Below are positions 54,035-62,462 of a DNA stretch of 64,000 nucleotides, piece after piece. This DNA is from Roseivivax lentus (GTDB lineage: Bacteria; Pseudomonadota; Alphaproteobacteria; Rhodobacterales; Rhodobacteraceae), in assembly GCF_900156805.1 (NCBI RefSeq), contig NZ_FTOQ01000003.1, positions 186,001 through 250,000 on the forward strand, given 5' to 3'. Numbering within the stretch: the stretch's first letter is position 1; every line of letters starts with the position of its first letter. A program made the position numbers and the translations under genes. The notes beneath the pieces are model-generated. The model was not told the origin of the DNA. It made no database searches and saw only the letters and a list, made by a program, of their open reading frames with translations.

Positions 54035-55063
54035 TCACGCGCGACGACGACGGCGTCCGGCCGAACGGCGGGCAGCCCCTTCCGCCTTGGCCTCGGCGCC
54101 GGTGCCGTCGGAGGCCGAGGAGAAACCGCCGATCTTCGCCTCGATCTCGGCGAGGGTCGGGGCATCGCCGCGCGGGCGGGTTTCGAGCGCTTTGCGCATG
54201 GCGCGCAGGTGATCGGGCATCGTGCCGCAGCAGCCGCCGATGATCGTGGCGCCCGCATCGCGGGCCATCACGGCGTATTCGGCCATCAGTTCGGGCGTGC
54301 CGTCGTAATGGATATGCCCGTCCTCGAAGCGCGGGATCCCGGCATTGCCCTTGGCGATCACCGGGATTTCCGGGCTTTCGGCGGTGAAGCCCAGCACCGT
54401 GCGCAGCAGGTCCGACGCGCCGACGCCGCAATTGGCCCCGAAGGCCAGGGGCGGGTTCGGCAGGCCCTGCACCAGCGCCACCATGTCCGACGAGGTCAGG
54501 CCCATCATCGTGCGGCCCGCCGTGTCGAAGCTCATGGTGCCGCACCAGGGCATGTCCGCCAGCGCGAAGGCCTCGGCGGCGGCGCGGAATTCCTCGGGCG
54601 CCGAGATCGTCTCGACCCAGAGCACGTCGGCGCCGCCCGCCTTCAGCGCCTCGGCCTGTTCGTGAAACATCTCCACCGCGTCGGCATGGCTGAGGCTGCC
54701 CACGGGCTGCATGATGTCGCCGGTGGGCCCGACCGAGCCTGCCACGACGATCGGGCGGCCGGCCGCGTCGGCGATGTCGCGGCCAAGCTCGGCCGCGGCG
54801 CGATTGAGCTCGCCCACGCGGTTCTGCCCGTCATGCAGTTTCAGCCGCGAGGCATTGCCGCCGAAGGAATTGGTCAGGAAGATATCCGAGCCGGCCTCGA
54901 CCGCGTTGCGGTAGAGCGCGCGGATCTTGTCGGGTTCGTTCAGGTTCCAGAATTCCGGCGCATCCCCCGAGGAAAGCCCCATGTTGAAGAGGTTGGTCCC
55001 CGTGGCCCCGTCCGCCAGCAACCAGTCGCGCGTCTCGAGCAGGGAGGTGAGAGCATTCGTCAT
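54035..55063 (-). CDS. Homocysteine S-methyltransferase domain protein (BHMT/MetH N-module)
   Basis: A 342-residue TIM-barrel, zinc-dependent methyltransferase. The substrate start motif is LADGATGTNLFNMG, and the zinc ligands are Cys212 (FGANCGVG) and Cys278-Cys279 (IIGGCCGTMPDH). In sequence it resembles both betaine-homocysteine methyltransferase and the first domain of MetH; the separately encoded corrinoid and reactivase proteins make a split methionine synthase the better reading. The last 40 residues are a low-complexity tail ending SAGRRRRRA, similar to the end of the RamA-like protein. Confidence 0.88.
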   Translation of the reverse strand: MTNALTSLLETRDWLLADGATGTNLFNMGLSSGDAPEFWNLNEPDKIRALYRNAVEAGSDIFLTNSFGGNASRLKLHDGQNRVGELNRAAAELGRDIADAAGRPIVVAGSVGPTGDIMQPVGSLSHADAVEMFHEQAEALKAGGADVLWVETISAPEEFRAAAEAFALADMPWCGTMSFDTAGRTMMGLTSSDMVALVQGLPNPPLAFGANCGVGASDLLRTVLGFTAESPEIPVIAKGNAGIPRFEDGHIHYDGTPELMAEYAVMARDAGATIIGGCCGTMPDHLRAMRKALETRPRGDAPTLAEIEAKIGGFSSASDGTGAEAKAEGAARRSAGRRRRRA

Positions 55064-55094
55064 CGGGTCGGCCTTTCGGGTTGCATGCGGGCAG

Positions 55095-55113
55095 GCGCGC
55101 CGGTCCGGCGCGC
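55095..55113. other. GC palindrome in the leader of the homocysteine methyltransferase gene
   Basis: GCGCGCCGG-T-CCGGCGCGC is a perfect 9-base inverted repeat around one base, 32-50 bases before the start codon. It could fold as a hairpin close to the ribosome site. I found no match to SAM or SAH riboswitch signatures. The remainder of 55114-55535 contains only a dispersed repeat copy and no supportable gene. Confidence 0.35.
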
Positions 55114-55242
55114 GGCGTGGTTCCCCAGCCAGTGCACGATGCCGCGGGCTGAAGCAAATTCATAATCTTCAAGAAGATGTTGAGGCGGGCTTCAATGTGC
55201 GGGGGCGAGCGTGCCGCCGTGGCCGCGTGAAACGGCGCATCG

Positions 55243-55330
55243 CGCCCGTGGCCCGGGCGGGAGCGAGGGGGCTGTCTGCCCCCTCGCGCTCCCCCGAGAG
55301 GTATTTCCGGTCCGGTCGTGACAGGGGGCT
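55243..55330 (+). repeat. Dispersed intergenic hairpin repeat, copy 2
   Basis: CGCCCGTGGC, then a perfect 10-base-pair stem GCGAGGGGGC-TGTCT-GCCCCCTCGC (55263-55287), then CCCCCGAGAGGTATTT and GGTCCGGTCGTGACAGGGGG. Almost the same order and spacing occurs at 60891-60969, and the hairpin plus GTATTT part at 19573-19641. Confidence 0.75.
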
Positions 55331-55535
55331 TTGCGCATCATCCCCGAGGGTGGGACGCGCCGGTGGCCGGAGCCGGGTCCGTGCGGATGCCTGGAGGGCT
55401 ATGCTGCAATGTGTGTCGGGCGGGCGGCCGGTGTGCGTGTGGGGCGATCCTCGGGACGCATGGTGCGGGCGCTTTTCGGTGGCGCCGTGCCGGGCAGGGG
55501 GCGCGCCCGCGCCCGGCATGTCTTGTCGGGACCGT

Positions 55536-55850
55536 TCAGTGCTCCTCGACGAGCTGGCCTTTCGCGACGACCAGCAGCTCGGCCATCTTGGCGCGAATCT
55601 CGTCGGCGGTGGCGGCGTCGCCCAGATCGCCCGCGACCTTGCGCACCACGTCCTCGTGGCCGGCCTCTTCGAAATCGGACTTGACGACTTCCTTGGCATA
55701 GGCCTCGGCGTCGGCACCCTTCTTGCCCATCATCTCCGCCGCCCAGAGACCCAGGAGCTTGTTGCGGCGCGCCTCGGCGCGGAATTCCATCTCGGCGTCA
55801 TGGGCGAACTTGGCCTCGAAGGCGTGTTCGCGGTCGTCGAATGTGGTCAT
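55536..55850 (-). CDS. DUF1476 protein, F1-ATPase inhibitor zeta subunit type
   Basis: A 104-residue, helical, charged protein of family DUF1476, whose Paracoccus member is the zeta subunit that inhibits ATP hydrolysis by F1-ATPase. The N-terminal inhibitory region is [18 protein letters not shown] and the following four-helix domain includes [17 protein letters not shown]. Length is exactly the family's. It is divergent from purC, the usual arrangement in Rhodobacteraceae. Confidence 0.93.
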   Translation of the reverse strand: MTTFDDREHAFEAKFAHDAEMEFRAEARRNKLLGLWAAEMMGKKGADAEAYAKEVVKSDFEEAGHEDVVRKVAGDLGDAATADEIRAKMAELLVVAKGQLVEEH

Positions 55851-56016
55851 GTCGGCTCTCCTGTCCTGTATCCTGTCCAGATTAGGCCGACAGCGCCGGG
55901 CGCCGCAAGCAGACTTGGCAGCGCGCTTGCGGGAAGATGGGCCATGCACTAAACGAACGCCAAGAGGTGCGCCGGGCAGACCGGCGCGCCGCAACCGTCA
56001 TTCCGAAGGGGCCCCA

Positions 56017-56778
56017 ATGGCACGCCGCAAGAAGATCTACGAAGGCAAGGCGAAGATCCTGTATGAAGGCCCGCGTCCCGGCACCATCGTGCAGTACTTC
56101 AAGGACGATGCAACCGCCTTCAACGCCGAGAAGAAGGACGTGATCGACGGCAAGGGCGTGCTGAACAACCGCCTGTCGGAATTCTTCATGACCGGGCTGA
56201 ACCAGATCGGCGTGCCCACCCATTTCATCGAGCGGATCAACATGCGCGAGCAGCTCGTCCGCTCGGTCGAGATCATCCCGCTCGAGGTGGTGGTGCGCAA
56301 CGTGGCCGCCGGGTCGATGTCGAAGCGCCTCGGCATCGAGGAGGGCACGGCCCTGTCGCGGCCCATCGTGGAATATTACTACAAGGACGACGCGCTTGGC
56401 GATCCACTGGTCACCGAGGAGCATATCGCGGCTTTCGGCTGGGCCAGCCAGCAGGACATGGACGACATCCTGAGCCTCGCGCTCCGGGTCAACGACTTCC
56501 TGTCGGGCGTGATGATGGCGGTCGGCATCCGGCTCGTGGATTTCAAGATCGAGATCGGGCGGCTCTTCGAGGGCGATTTCCAGCGCCTGATCGTGGCCGA
56601 CGAGATCTCGCCCGACAGCTGCCGGCTGTGGGACATCGAGACCGGTCAGAAGCTCGACAAGGACGTGTTCCGGCGCGATCTGGGCAACCTCGCGGATGCC
56701 TATACGGAAGTGGCGCGGCGGCTCGGCGTGATGCCGAAGACCAGCCAGCCGATCACCAAGCCGACGCTCATCAATTGA
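56017..56778 (+). CDS. purC: SAICAR synthetase (phosphoribosylaminoimidazole-succinocarboxamide synthase)
   Basis: A 253-residue enzyme that ligates aspartate to CAIR with ATP in purine synthesis. Motifs: [45 protein letters not shown] and [14 protein letters not shown]. Start at MARRKK fits the family; the frame is open upstream only because it runs through the divergent promoter and DUF1476. It is followed by purS after 65 bases. Confidence 0.97.
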   Translation: MARRKKIYEGKAKILYEGPRPGTIVQYFKDDATAFNAEKKDVIDGKGVLNNRLSEFFMTGLNQIGVPTHFIERINMREQLVRSVEIIPLEVVVRNVAAGSMSKRLGIEEGTALSRPIVEYYYKDDALGDPLVTEEHIAAFGWASQQDMDDILSLALRVNDFLSGVMMAVGIRLVDFKIEIGRLFEGDFQRLIVADEISPDSCRLWDIETGQKLDKDVFRRDLGNLADAYTEVARRLGVMPKTSQPITKPTLIN

Positions 56779-56843
56779 GGCAGGTGCCCGGGCGCGCCCG
56801 GGCCTGCGCAACGTTTCGAAAAGGCAAGACAGGGGGCCCCGCC

Positions 56844-57074
56844 ATGAAGGCAAAGGTGCACGTGATGTTGAAGGATGGCGTTCTCGACCCGCAGGGCGAG
56901 GCGGTGCGCCATGCGCTGAAGGGCCTGGGCTTCGGTGGCGTGCAGGGCGTGCGGCAGGGCAAGGTGATCGAGCTCGATCTCGAGGACGGCACCTCCGAGG
57001 CGACCATCGAGGAGATGTGCCGCAAGCTCCTGGCCAATACGGTGATCGAAAGCTACCGGATCGAGGTGCTGTGA
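56844..57074 (+). CDS. purS: Phosphoribosylformylglycinamidine synthase subunit PurS
   Basis: A 76-residue protein that bridges PurL and PurQ in the three-part FGAM synthase. The beta-alpha-beta pattern ([36 protein letters not shown]) is typical. Its stop shares one base with the purQ start (TGATG). Confidence 0.95.
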   Translation: MKAKVHVMLKDGVLDPQGEAVRHALKGLGFGGVQGVRQGKVIELDLEDGTSEATIEEMCRKLLANTVIESYRIEVL

Positions 57075-57742
57075 TGCGCGCCGCGGTTCTCGTCTTTCCC
57101 GGCTCCAATTGCGACCGCGATCTGGCCACGGCCTTCCGCGCCGCGGGCTTCGAGACCGAGATGGTCTGGCACAAGGAGACGAGCCTGCCCGACCGGGTCG
57201 ACCTCGTCGGCGTGCCGGGCGGCTTTTCCTACGGCGATTACCTGCGCTGCGGCGCCATCGCGGCCAACTCGCCGATCTGCCGGGCGCTGAAGGACCATGC
57301 GGAGCGGGGCGGTTTCGTCTTCGGGCCCTGCAACGGTTTCCAGATCCTCGCCGAAACCGGGCTGCTGCCCGGGGCGCTTCTGCGCAATGCGGGACTGAAA
57401 TACATCTGCCGGACGGTCGGGCTCAAGGTGGCCACGACCGACAGCGTGTTCACCGGCGCCTATGCCGAGGGCGAGGAGATCCAGATCCCCATCGCCCATC
57501 ACGACGGCAATTACTTCGCCGATGCCGATACGCTCGACCGGCTTGAGGGCGAGGACCGCGTGGCGTTTCGCTACAGCGACAATCCCAACGGCTCGGCGCG
57601 CGACATCGCGGGGATCCTGTCGGAGAATCGCCGCGTGCTCGGCATGATGCCGCATCCCGAACGGGCGGCGGATGCGGGGCATGGCGGCACCGATGGTCAG
57701 CGCCTTTTCGCTCATCTGACCGAGGCGCTCGCCACCGCCTGA
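57074..57742 (+). CDS. purQ: Phosphoribosylformylglycinamidine synthase subunit PurQ
   Basis: A 222-residue class I glutamine amidotransferase that feeds ammonia to PurL. Motifs: [24 protein letters not shown], catalytic Cys in [14 protein letters not shown], and His-Glu in [10 protein letters not shown]. It is translationally coupled to purS. purL is not in the window. Confidence 0.97.
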   Translation: MRAAVLVFPGSNCDRDLATAFRAAGFETEMVWHKETSLPDRVDLVGVPGGFSYGDYLRCGAIAANSPICRALKDHAERGGFVFGPCNGFQILAETGLLPGALLRNAGLKYICRTVGLKVATTDSVFTGAYAEGEEIQIPIAHHDGNYFADADTLDRLEGEDRVAFRYSDNPNGSARDIAGILSENRRVLGMMPHPERAADAGHGGTDGQRLFAHLTEALATA

Positions 57743-57779
57743 CTTGTGGCAGGCCGCGCCGGACCGTATCCTTGCGCGC

Positions 57780-59543
57780 ATGTCCGAGACGACACCCAGA
57801 GAGACCGGCCGCACCGGGCCGGGCCCCTTGTCCTGGCGCGTGCGCGCGGCGCTGGGGGGGCTGTTCGTCGCGGCCGCGGCCACCGTCTGGTTCACCAACA
57901 GCCTGCTGACCGACCGCTTCACCGAAACGACGCGCAACCGCGCCGAGCTGCGCCTCGCGCTCTATTCCGGCAACCTTTTGTCCGAGCTGCGCCGCAACGC
58001 CATCGTGCCGCAGCTTCTGGCGCGCGACCCCGCGCTCATCAACGCGCTCAACACGATGGATTACAGCCAGTCGACGCAGCGGCTGATCTCCTTCGTCGAA
58101 GAGATCGGCGCGGCCTCGCTGATGCTGCTCGACAGCGAGGGGCGCACGGTCGCTGCCACCGACCGCAACCGGCTGGGTGAGACCCATCGCAACGCGCCCT
58201 ATTTCGTCGATGCGGTGCGCGCCTCCTCGACCGTCTTCACCTCGCTGCGCGGCGAGGCGGGCAATTACAGTTTCACCTATTCGCGCCGGGTCGAGAGCCA
58301 GGGCGCTGTGATCGGCGTCATCCTGGTCGAGGCGGATCTGGCGAAGTTCGAACGCGCCTGGGCGGGGATTTCCGACGCGGTGCTGGTCACCGACAGCGAG
58401 GGGCGGATCATCCTCGCGACCGAGCCGCGCTGGCGCGGGCTGACGGTGGTCGAGGCGCTGCAGCGGCAATCGCCCGACACCGCGATCGAGCGGGCGATCC
58501 AGGCCACCGCCGACTGGACCGCCCTGCCGGCGGACGCCTATGTGATGGGCGAGGCGGTGATGCGCGTCGATGGCCGCATCCCCTTCCGCGGCTGGTCGCT
58601 GACCTCCTTCACCACCTACCAGAGCGTGCGGGAGCGGGTGAATACCGTGCTGGCGCTCGAGATCATGGCCTTCGCGCTTCTGGCCGCACTCGCCTTCTAC
58701 GCGCTGTCGCGCAAGACCGCGCTGCGGATGGCGCTCTTCCAGCGCGAAAGCCGCGAGCTCAGGCAGCTGAACCTGCGCCTCCAGCGCGAGATCGCCGAGC
58801 GCGAGCGCGTGCAGGAAAACCTCGCCGTGGCCGAGCAGACGCTGGCGCAAAGCTCCAAGCTCGCGGCCCTGGGCGAGATGTCGGCGGCGGTCAGCCACGA
58901 GCTCAATCAGCCGCTCGCGGCAATGAAGACCTACCTGGCCGGGGCGCGGCTCCTTCTGCGGCGCAACCGGCCCGACGAGGCGCTTTCTGCCTTCCACCGC
59001 ATCGACGACCTGATCGAGCGGATGGGCGCCATCACCCGGCAGCTGAAATCCTATGCCCGCAAGGGGCAGGCGGATTTCTCGCCGGTGGACATGGCCGAGG
59101 CCATCGCCTCGGCGCTGTCGATGATGGAGCCGCAGCTGAAGGCGCGGAAAGTGCGCATCACCCGCATCCTGCCCGAGGCGCCGGTCCTCGTCATGGGCGA
59201 CCGGATGCGGATCGAACAGGTGCTGGTCAACCTTCTGCGTAACGCGCTCGATGCCACGAAATCCGTGCGCAATCCCGAGATCGAGCTGCTGCTCGCCTCG
59301 GGCGAGACCGCGACGCTGACGGTGCGCGACAACGGTCACGGGATCGAGGATCTCGATTCCCTGTTCGAGCCCTTCTATACCACCAAGCAGCCCGGCGACG
59401 GCACCGGCCTCGGGCTTGCCATCTCCTCGGGCATCGTGAGCGATCTGGGCGGCCGGCTCATCGCACGGAACGCGGAGGACGGCGGCGCCGTTTTCGAAAT
59501 GCAGCTCCCGATAATGACAGACACCACGCAAGCAGCGGAATAA
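57780..59543 (+). CDS. dctB: C4-dicarboxylate-type sensor histidine kinase (DctB-like)
   Basis: A 587-residue membrane kinase. Membrane helices lie at about 20-37 and 295-312; between them is a periplasmic double-PDC sensor region (LISFVEEIGAASLMLLDSEGRTVAATDRN in pieces). A coiled coil follows (FQRESRELRQLNLRLQREIAERERVQE in pieces), then HisKA with His373 (MSAAVSHELNQPLAAMKTYL) and HATPase (LLRNALDATKSVRNPE, DNGHGIEDLD, GTGLGLAISSGIV). The layout is that of DctB. Start ATG at 57780; a TTG at 57744 is in frame. The partner regulator follows after six bases. Confidence 0.9.
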   Translation: MSETTPRETGRTGPGPLSWRVRAALGGLFVAAAATVWFTNSLLTDRFTETTRNRAELRLALYSGNLLSELRRNAIVPQLLARDPALINALNTMDYSQSTQRLISFVEEIGAASLMLLDSEGRTVAATDRNRLGETHRNAPYFVDAVRASSTVFTSLRGEAGNYSFTYSRRVESQGAVIGVILVEADLAKFERAWAGISDAVLVTDSEGRIILATEPRWRGLTVVEALQRQSPDTAIERAIQATADWTALPADAYVMGEAVMRVDGRIPFRGWSLTSFTTYQSVRERVNTVLALEIMAFALLAALAFYALSRKTALRMALFQRESRELRQLNLRLQREIAERERVQENLAVAEQTLAQSSKLAALGEMSAAVSHELNQPLAAMKTYLAGARLLLRRNRPDEALSAFHRIDDLIERMGAITRQLKSYARKGQADFSPVDMAEAIASALSMMEPQLKARKVRITRILPEAPVLVMGDRMRIEQVLVNLLRNALDATKSVRNPEIELLLASGETATLTVRDNGHGIEDLDSLFEPFYTTKQPGDGTGLGLAISSGIVSDLGGRLIARNAEDGGAVFEMQLPIMTDTTQAAE

Positions 59544-59549
59544 GGTTCT

Positions 59550-60887
59550 ATGGCACAGGCAATGAAGATCGCGATCGTCGATGACGAAAAGGACATGCGC
59601 CAATCGATCAGCCAATGGCTGGCGCTGTCGGGCTACGATACCGAAAGCTTCGCCTCGGGCGAGGAGGCCTTGCGCCAGCTCGGCCAGGATTACCCCGGCA
59701 TCGTCATCTCCGACATCAAGATGCCCGGCATGGATGGCATCCAGCTTCTGAAGAAGCTGATGGGGCTCGACTCGGCCTTGCCCGTGATCATGATCACCGG
59801 CCATGGCGACGTGCCGATCGCGGTCGAGGCGATGCGGATCGGGGCCTATGATTTCCTCGAGAAGCCGTTCAATCCCGACCGCATGTCGGAGCTCGCGAAG
59901 AAGGCCACCAACGCGCGGCGCCTGACGCTCGACAACCGGCAGCTGCGGCGCGAGCTCAGCGATGGCGGGCAGATCATGCAGAAGCTCATCGGGCAGAGCC
60001 CGGCGATGGAGCGGCTGCGCGAAGACGTGCTCGATCTCGGTCAGGCCGACGGCCATGTGCTGATCGAGGGAGAGACCGGCACCGGCAAGACGCTGATCGC
60101 CCATGCGCTCCATGCGGTGGGCAGCCGGGCGGGCAAACGCTTCGTGCTCCTGCCCTGCGCCGCGATGGACGAGACCGCGCTGATGAAGCGGCTCTTCGGG
60201 CCGATGGACCCCGAAGACAGCCGCCTGCCCGCGATGGAAGAGGCGCGTGGCGGCACCCTGGTGCTCGAGGATATCGAGAGCCTGTCGGATGCGGCGCAGG
60301 CGCGGCTTCTGTCGGTGATCAACGACCAGGGCACGCCGCCCGAGACCCGGATCGTGGCCATCTGCAACCTGCAGGACGAGGGGCGGACCTGCGAGACCGC
60401 GCTGCGGTCGGATCTGTTCTACCGCCTCGCGGCGCTGCGCATCACCGTGCCGCCGCTGCGCCAGCGGGGCGAGGATATCCTCACGCTCTTCACCCGGCTC
60501 TCCGAGCAATATGCCGACGAATATGGCTGCGACACGCCGCAGGTGACCGCGCAGGAGGCCGCGCAGCTTCTGCAGGCGCCCTGGCCCGGCAATGTGCGCC
60601 AGCTCATCAATCTCGCCGAGCGCGCGGTGCTGCAATCGCGGCGCGGCACGGGCACGATCGCGTCCTTGCTGATGAACGATCACGAGGACATGCAGCCGGT
60701 GATGACCACCGAGGGCAAGCCCCTGAAGGAATACGTGGAAGCCTTCGAGCGGATGCTGATCGACAACACGATGCGGCGGCACAAGGGCTCGATCTCGGCG
60801 GTGATGGACGAGCTCTGCCTGCCGCGCCGGACGCTGAACGAAAAGATGGCCAAGTACGGGCTGCAGCGGTCGGATTACCTAGACTGA
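59550..60887 (+). CDS. dctD: DctD-like response regulator lacking the GAFTGA motif
   Basis: A 445-residue NtrC-family regulator. The receiver has Asp11-Asp12, phosphoacceptor Asp55 (VISDIKMPG) and Lys105. The AAA+ domain has Walker A GETGTGK (174-180) and R-finger-region LRSDLFYRLA (285-294), but where sigma-54 activators have LFGHExGAFTGA it reads LFGPMDPEDSRLPAMEEARGGTL (215-236 in pieces), so the sigma-54-contacting loop is deleted. The Walker B also differs (LVLEDIE instead of LFLDEI). A Fis-type helix-turn-helix is intact at the C-terminus (about 405-442). It may act without sigma-54. Confidence 0.9.
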   Translation: MAQAMKIAIVDDEKDMRQSISQWLALSGYDTESFASGEEALRQLGQDYPGIVISDIKMPGMDGIQLLKKLMGLDSALPVIMITGHGDVPIAVEAMRIGAYDFLEKPFNPDRMSELAKKATNARRLTLDNRQLRRELSDGGQIMQKLIGQSPAMERLREDVLDLGQADGHVLIEGETGTGKTLIAHALHAVGSRAGKRFVLLPCAAMDETALMKRLFGPMDPEDSRLPAMEEARGGTLVLEDIESLSDAAQARLLSVINDQGTPPETRIVAICNLQDEGRTCETALRSDLFYRLAALRITVPPLRQRGEDILTLFTRLSEQYADEYGCDTPQVTAQEAAQLLQAPWPGNVRQLINLAERAVLQSRRGTGTIASLLMNDHEDMQPVMTTEGKPLKEYVEAFERMLIDNTMRRHKGSISAVMDELCLPRRTLNEKMAKYGLQRSDYLD

Positions 60888-60890
60888 GCA

Positions 60891-60969
60891 CGCCCGTGGC
60901 CGGAGCGGGAGCGAGGGGCCAGCCCCTCGCGCGCCCCGGAGGTATTTCCGGTCCGGCCGTGACGGGGGC
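60891..60969 (+). repeat. Dispersed intergenic hairpin repeat, copy 3
   Basis: CGCCCGTGGC, a GCGAGGGGC-CA-GCCCCTCGC hairpin, CCCCGGAGGTATTT, then GGTCCGGCCGTGACGGGGG. This closely follows copy 2 but with a shorter loop. It lies just after the dctD stop codon. Confidence 0.75.
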
Positions 60970-61007
60970 GGCGCGCGCAAGGCGTCCAAGTGGGACGCGC
61001 GGGCGGC

Positions 61008-62462
61008 TCAGGGGGCGGCTCGGGGCCGCTGCCCCACATGGCGGCCCGCGCCCTCGGGTTTCGGGCATGCGGCATGGGCCTCGGCGAAGGCCGTCAGCGC
61101 CGCACCGATCCTGTCGGGCGGCGGCGCGGAGCGGCGGGTCGCGAGGTCCATATGCAGGCAGAGGGTTTCCATCGTGGCCGCGAGCGTGCCCTCGGGGCCG
61201 TGGATGCGGTGGAAGAGATGCAGCTTCTTGCCCGCGCCATCGAGCACCTGCGTCGTGACCGTGACCCGGTCGCCGGCCATCAGTTCGGCGAGGTAGCGCA
61301 GGTGGTTCTCGACCGTGAAATAGGACCCGCCCGAGGCGATATAGGCCGCGTCGCAGCCGATCATCTCCATGAAACGGTCGGTGGCCTGCGCGCCGAGCTC
61401 GAGGTAATGCGCCTCGTTCATGTGGCCGTTGTAATCGGTCCAGCTTTGCGGGATCGCGCGGGCGACGGTGACGGGCAGAGGGGCCGGTTCGGGCGCGGGC
61501 AGCGTAGCTTCATGGGCGGCAATCACCGCGCCCGCGGCGGCCCCTTGCTTGCGCAGCGCGCGCAGGATGCCCACGAGGTTGTCGTCGCGGAGCCGTTCCA
61601 GCTCGCGGATCGTGCGGTGGCCCGATTGCGCATCGGACTGGCCGGCGATCAGCTCCACCAGATCGGGCGTGAAGTCCGGCACATCGGTGAGCCGCGACCA
61701 GGGCCAGGCGAGCGCGGGGCCGAACTGCCCCATGAAATGCGCCATGCCATCCTCGCCGCCAGCGATGCGGTAGGTCTCGAAGAGGCCCATCTGCGCCCAT
61801 CGGAGGCCGAAGCCGTAGCGGATCGCGTCGTCGAGCTCCCGGGTCGTGCAGATGCCGTCGCGGATGAGCCAGAGCGCCTCGCGCCAGACTGATTCGAGCA
61901 GCCGGTCGGCGATATGGGCGTCGATCTCGTGGCGGACATGCAGGGGCTTCATGCCGAGCGACGTGAGCGTCTCCATCGCCCGGGCGACGAGGTCGGACGG
62001 CGTGGCGGCGGAAGGCACGACCTCCACCAGCGGCAACAGGTAGACCGGGTTGAAGGGATGCGCGACGAGGATGCGGGCCGGGCGCCGCGCGCCCTCCTGC
62101 AGGGCGGTCGGGGTGAAGCCCGAGGTCGAGGAGCCGATGAGGGCCGCGTTGGGCGCATGGGCCTCGATCTCGGCCAAGACGCGGTGTTTCAGGTCGAGCT
62201 GTTCGGGCACGCTTTCCTGCACCCAATCCGCGCCGGTGACCGCCTCGGCGAGCGTGCCGCAATACGTCAGCCGCCCCTCGGGTGGCAGCGCCCGGTCGTA
62301 GAGCGACGGCAGCGACCGGCGGGCATTGGCGAGGACCGCCTTCAAGCGGTCTTCGGCCCCCGGAGCGGGGTCACAGACCGCCACGTCCCAGCCATTGAGC
62401 AGGAAGCGCGCGGCCCAGCCGCCGCCGATCACGCCGCCGCCGACGATCGCGGCGCGGCTCAT
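61008..62462 (-). CDS. Carnitine 3-dehydrogenase fused to betainyl-CoA thioesterase
   Basis: A 484-residue two-domain protein. Residues about 1-320 are a 3-hydroxyacyl-CoA-dehydrogenase-type NAD enzyme (AIVGGGVIGGGWAARF, LIGSSTSGFTPTALQ, ILVAHPFNPVYLLPLVEVV), matching L-carnitine dehydrogenase. Residues about 330-470 are a hot-dog thioesterase (SWTDYNGHMNEAHYLELGAQATDRF in pieces). In carnitine breakdown the first makes 3-dehydrocarnitine and the second hydrolyses betainyl-CoA to glycine betaine; here both steps are one polypeptide. It overlaps the cleavage-enzyme gene upstream by four bases. Confidence 0.87.
   Translation of the reverse strand: MSRAAIVGGGVIGGGWAARFLLNGWDVAVCDPAPGAEDRLKAVLANARRSLPSLYDRALPPEGRLTYCGTLAEAVTGADWVQESVPEQLDLKHRVLAEIEAHAPNAALIGSSTSGFTPTALQEGARRPARILVAHPFNPVYLLPLVEVVPSAATPSDLVARAMETLTSLGMKPLHVRHEIDAHIADRLLESVWREALWLIRDGICTTRELDDAIRYGFGLRWAQMGLFETYRIAGGEDGMAHFMGQFGPALAWPWSRLTDVPDFTPDLVELIAGQSDAQSGHRTIRELERLRDDNLVGILRALRKQGAAAGAVIAAHEATLPAPEPAPLPVTVARAIPQSWTDYNGHMNEAHYLELGAQATDRFMEMIGCDAAYIASGGSYFTVENHLRYLAELMAGDRVTVTTQVLDGAGKKLHLFHRIHGPEGTLAATMETLCLHMDLATRRSAPPPDRIGAALTAFAEAHAACPKPEGAGRHVGQRPRAAP

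Noticed and set aside
55064-55200. Possible SAM or SAH riboswitch before the homocysteine methyltransferase
   Set aside because: I looked for the conserved SAM-II, SAM/SAH and SAH motif strings and found none; only a GC palindrome is present. A covariance search would be decisive.
57450-60782. A 1110-codon open frame on the minus strand
   Set aside because: It runs antisense to purQ, dctB and dctD, all of which are well-supported genes. Its translation is His/Arg/Gly-rich with no domain, the usual result of high GC on the opposite strand.
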